The notes below the pieces were generated by a model. That model ran no database searches. It had not been told where the DNA came from and worked only from the letters and a program-made list of their open reading frames with translations. The translations under genes and the position numbers were made by a program. A stretch of 64,000 bases of DNA, taken from contig NZ_RRCM01000001.1 in assembly GCF_003862485.1 (NCBI RefSeq), forward strand, positions 1,233,365 through 1,297,364, written 5' to 3'. Shown here in pieces: positions 62,792-64,000 of the stretch (position 1 is its first letter; the number at the start of each line of letters is the position of its first letter). Source of the DNA: Lachnoanaerobaculum orale. GTDB taxonomy: Bacteria; Bacillota; Clostridia; Lachnospirales; Lachnospiraceae.

Positions 62792-64000
62792 ATGAAAGTT
62801 ACTACATCAAAATCAAAAAATGCTGAGTCATTCTATATTTCTAAAAGTTTCATTAATGACAAAGGTGTTAGCACCTCTGTTAATGTACGCAAACTTGGTA
62901 CGCTTGCTGATTTATTAAAAAAGCACGGACCTACCAGAGATGATGTAATGGAATGGGCTCGTGCTGAGGCAAGACTTGAAACACAAAAATATAAAGAAGA
63001 AAAAACAGTAAATATTTCTTTTAACTCCAATAAAAGACTTCAACCTCAACAACAAGTCTTCTATCGTGGGGGATATCTGTTTTTGCAATACTTTTATTAT
63101 AAACTTGGCTTGGATAAAGTTTGCAGAAAAATAAGGGATAAATATAGCTTCAAGTTTGATATCAACTCGATATTATCAGATTTGATTTACTCAAGAATAC
63201 TTGAACCTTCCAGTAAACGCTCAAGTTATAAATGTGCACTGGACTTTTTGGAGCCGCCGTCTTACCAACTACATGACGTGTACCGTTCTTTAAATGTACT
63301 TGCTAAAGAATGTGACCTTATACAATCTGAAACTTATAAAAACAGCCACTTATTAGGAAAACGCAATGATAAGATTCTTTTTTATGATTGCACCAATTAT
63401 TATTTTGAGATTGAAGATGAAGACGGAATTAAGAAATATGGCAAAAGTAAGGAACACAGACCAAACCCTATAGTACAAATGGGGATGTTTATGGATGGTG
63501 ACAGCATTCCTCTTGCTTTTTCTCTATTTCCGGGTAATGCTAATGAGCAAACTTCTATTAAACCTCTTGAAGAAAAGATTTTAAACGAGTTTGACTGTCA
63601 AAAGTTTATTTACTGTAGCGATGCAGGACTCGGTTCGGAAAAAATAAGAAAATACAATCATATGGGCGAAAGAGCCTTTGTCGTTACACAATCTATAAAA
63701 AAGCTTAATGCACAAGATAGACAATGGGCTTTAGACACTAAAGGATTTAAACGTTTGTCTGATGATAAAGTAGTAGATTTATCAGAAATATCAAGGGATG
63801 ATGAGGCTATATATTACAAAGATGCTCCGTATACGCCTAAAGATTTATCTCAGAGACTTATCATCACATATTCACCTAAATATGCCAAATACCAAAAAAC
63901 TATTAGAGAAAAACAAGTTGACAGAGCTAAGCTAATGCTTGAAAAAGGTAGCATCAAAAAAGAAAGGCGAAATCCTAATGACCCTGCCAGGTTTATTAGT
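62792..64000 (+). CDS. IS1634/IS4-type DDE transposase (partial, 3' end outside)
   Basis: 403 codons are open from ATG 62792 to the window end. The N-terminal MKVTTSKSKNAESFYISKSF and VNVRKLGTLADLL, the middle LFYDCTNYYFE with catalytic-type Asp199, then KEHRPNPIVQMGMFMDGDSIPLAFSLFPGNANE and YCSDAGLGS with Asp277, match IS1634-family (IS4 superfamily) transposases. The third catalytic residue (Glu) would lie beyond the window. The frame is undamaged so far, so the element may be active. Confidence 0.92.
   Translation, partial: MKVTTSKSKNAESFYISKSFINDKGVSTSVNVRKLGTLADLLKKHGPTRDDVMEWARAEARLETQKYKEEKTVNISFNSNKRLQPQQQVFYRGGYLFLQYFYYKLGLDKVCRKIRDKYSFKFDINSILSDLIYSRILEPSSKRSSYKCALDFLEPPSYQLHDVYRSLNVLAKECDLIQSETYKNSHLLGKRNDKILFYDCTNYYFEIEDEDGIKKYGKSKEHRPNPIVQMGMFMDGDSIPLAFSLFPGNANEQTSIKPLEEKILNEFDCQKFIYCSDAGLGSEKIRKYNHMGERAFVVTQSIKKLNAQDRQWALDTKGFKRLSDDKVVDLSEISRDDEAIYYKDAPYTPKDLSQRLIITYSPKYAKYQKTIREKQVDRAKLMLEKGSIKKERRNPNDPARFIS

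Larger units (their letters stand above)
62634..64000 (+). mobile_element. Left part of an IS1634-like insertion sequence (runs off the window)
   Basis: The region holds a transposase gene that is open to the window end, a non-coding left end of about 150 bases, and GCGGGT (62634-62639) echoed in reverse as ACCCGC at about 62685-62690, which may belong to the terminal repeat. The exact left border and the right end are not visible, so target duplications cannot be checked. Confidence 0.7.

Noticed and set aside
1..64000. tRNA, rRNA genes and CRISPR arrays
   Set aside because: No tRNA cloverleaf, rRNA core sequence or regularly spaced repeat was found on reading through the window, although a covariance search would be more reliable.

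Overview
The window is a gene-dense, low-GC stretch (roughly 35-38 % by eye) that reads as a chromosome segment of an anaerobic Firmicute. It is most likely a member of the Lachnospiraceae/Clostridia: it has PolC, RecD2, YlxM, DUF4250 and DUF4317 proteins, HemZ, anaerobic (cbi-type) cobalamin genes, and the pyrH-frr-uppS-cdsA-dxr-rseP-ispG-polC order typical of clostridia. The family assignment is an inference from gene content, not a database match. Almost everything from 1.35 kb to 62.2 kb lies on the minus strand; plus-strand genes occur only at the two edges.

Layout. (1) 1-1133, plus strand: the tail of a MATE-type exporter, yebC and a small DUF4250 gene. (2) 1351-2997: a secreted CAP-domain protein with cell-wall-binding repeats. 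(3) 3218-11960: a tightly overlapping operon for the late cobalamin pathway and nucleotide-loop assembly (cbiA-cobT-cobU-cobS-cbiB-cbiF-cobD-cbiP-cbiC). (4) 12067-12936: an unknown acidic protein and an antitoxin with no visible toxin. (5) 13063-16145: the cobalt ECF transporter cbiQ-cbiO-cbiM-cbiN behind a cobalamin riboswitch with its terminator. (6) 16368-35734: a continuous run of 16 genes with no gap above 28 bp. It starts with the (p)ppGpp enzyme Rel and continues through a metallo-hydrolase, hemZ, hisS, aspS, a response regulator, gltX, a UvrD-like helicase and a histidine kinase. It ends with the early corrin-ring genes (cbiD-cbiL-cbiH-cbiJ-cbiET), a TPR protein and a DUF1275 membrane protein. 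(7) 35831-36999: an FMN riboswitch controlling the riboflavin transporter ribU and a previously uncalled 43-residue membrane peptide. (8) 37059-41825: DUF4317, trmD, rimM, khpA, rpsP, ffh and ylxM. (9) 41843-44869: an AT-rich accessory island with an unknown acidic protein, a probable NADAR (DarT1-associated) antitoxin without toxin, and a multi-spanning membrane protein of unknown function. (10) 44965-55602: polC and the isoprenoid/phospholipid/translation operon. (11) 55640-60364: a lipoprotein, comFC, recD2 and mreB. (12) 60446-62495: an unusual AAA+ ATPase that carries an RNA-polymerase alpha-CTD-like module behind a highly structured leader. (13) 62574-64000: a short interrupted reading frame and the left part of an IS1634-like insertion sequence that runs off the window.

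How the genes work together. The two cobalamin blocks plus the transporter give cobalt uptake and most anaerobic corrin-ring steps, a,c- and amide-adding steps, aminopropanol attachment and lower-ligand assembly. No cbiG, cobalt chelatase (cbiK/cbiX) or corrinoid adenosyltransferase is visible here, so these must lie elsewhere if the pathway is complete. Only cobalt uptake has a cobalamin riboswitch; the corrin-ring genes look co-transcribed with housekeeping and stress-signalling genes. The most unusual items are the alpha-CTD/AAA+ fusion with its structured leader, the orphan NADAR protein in the AT-rich island, a probable leaderless ylxM whose -35 box lies in the preceding terminator stem, and the 43-residue peptide in the FMN-riboswitch operon.
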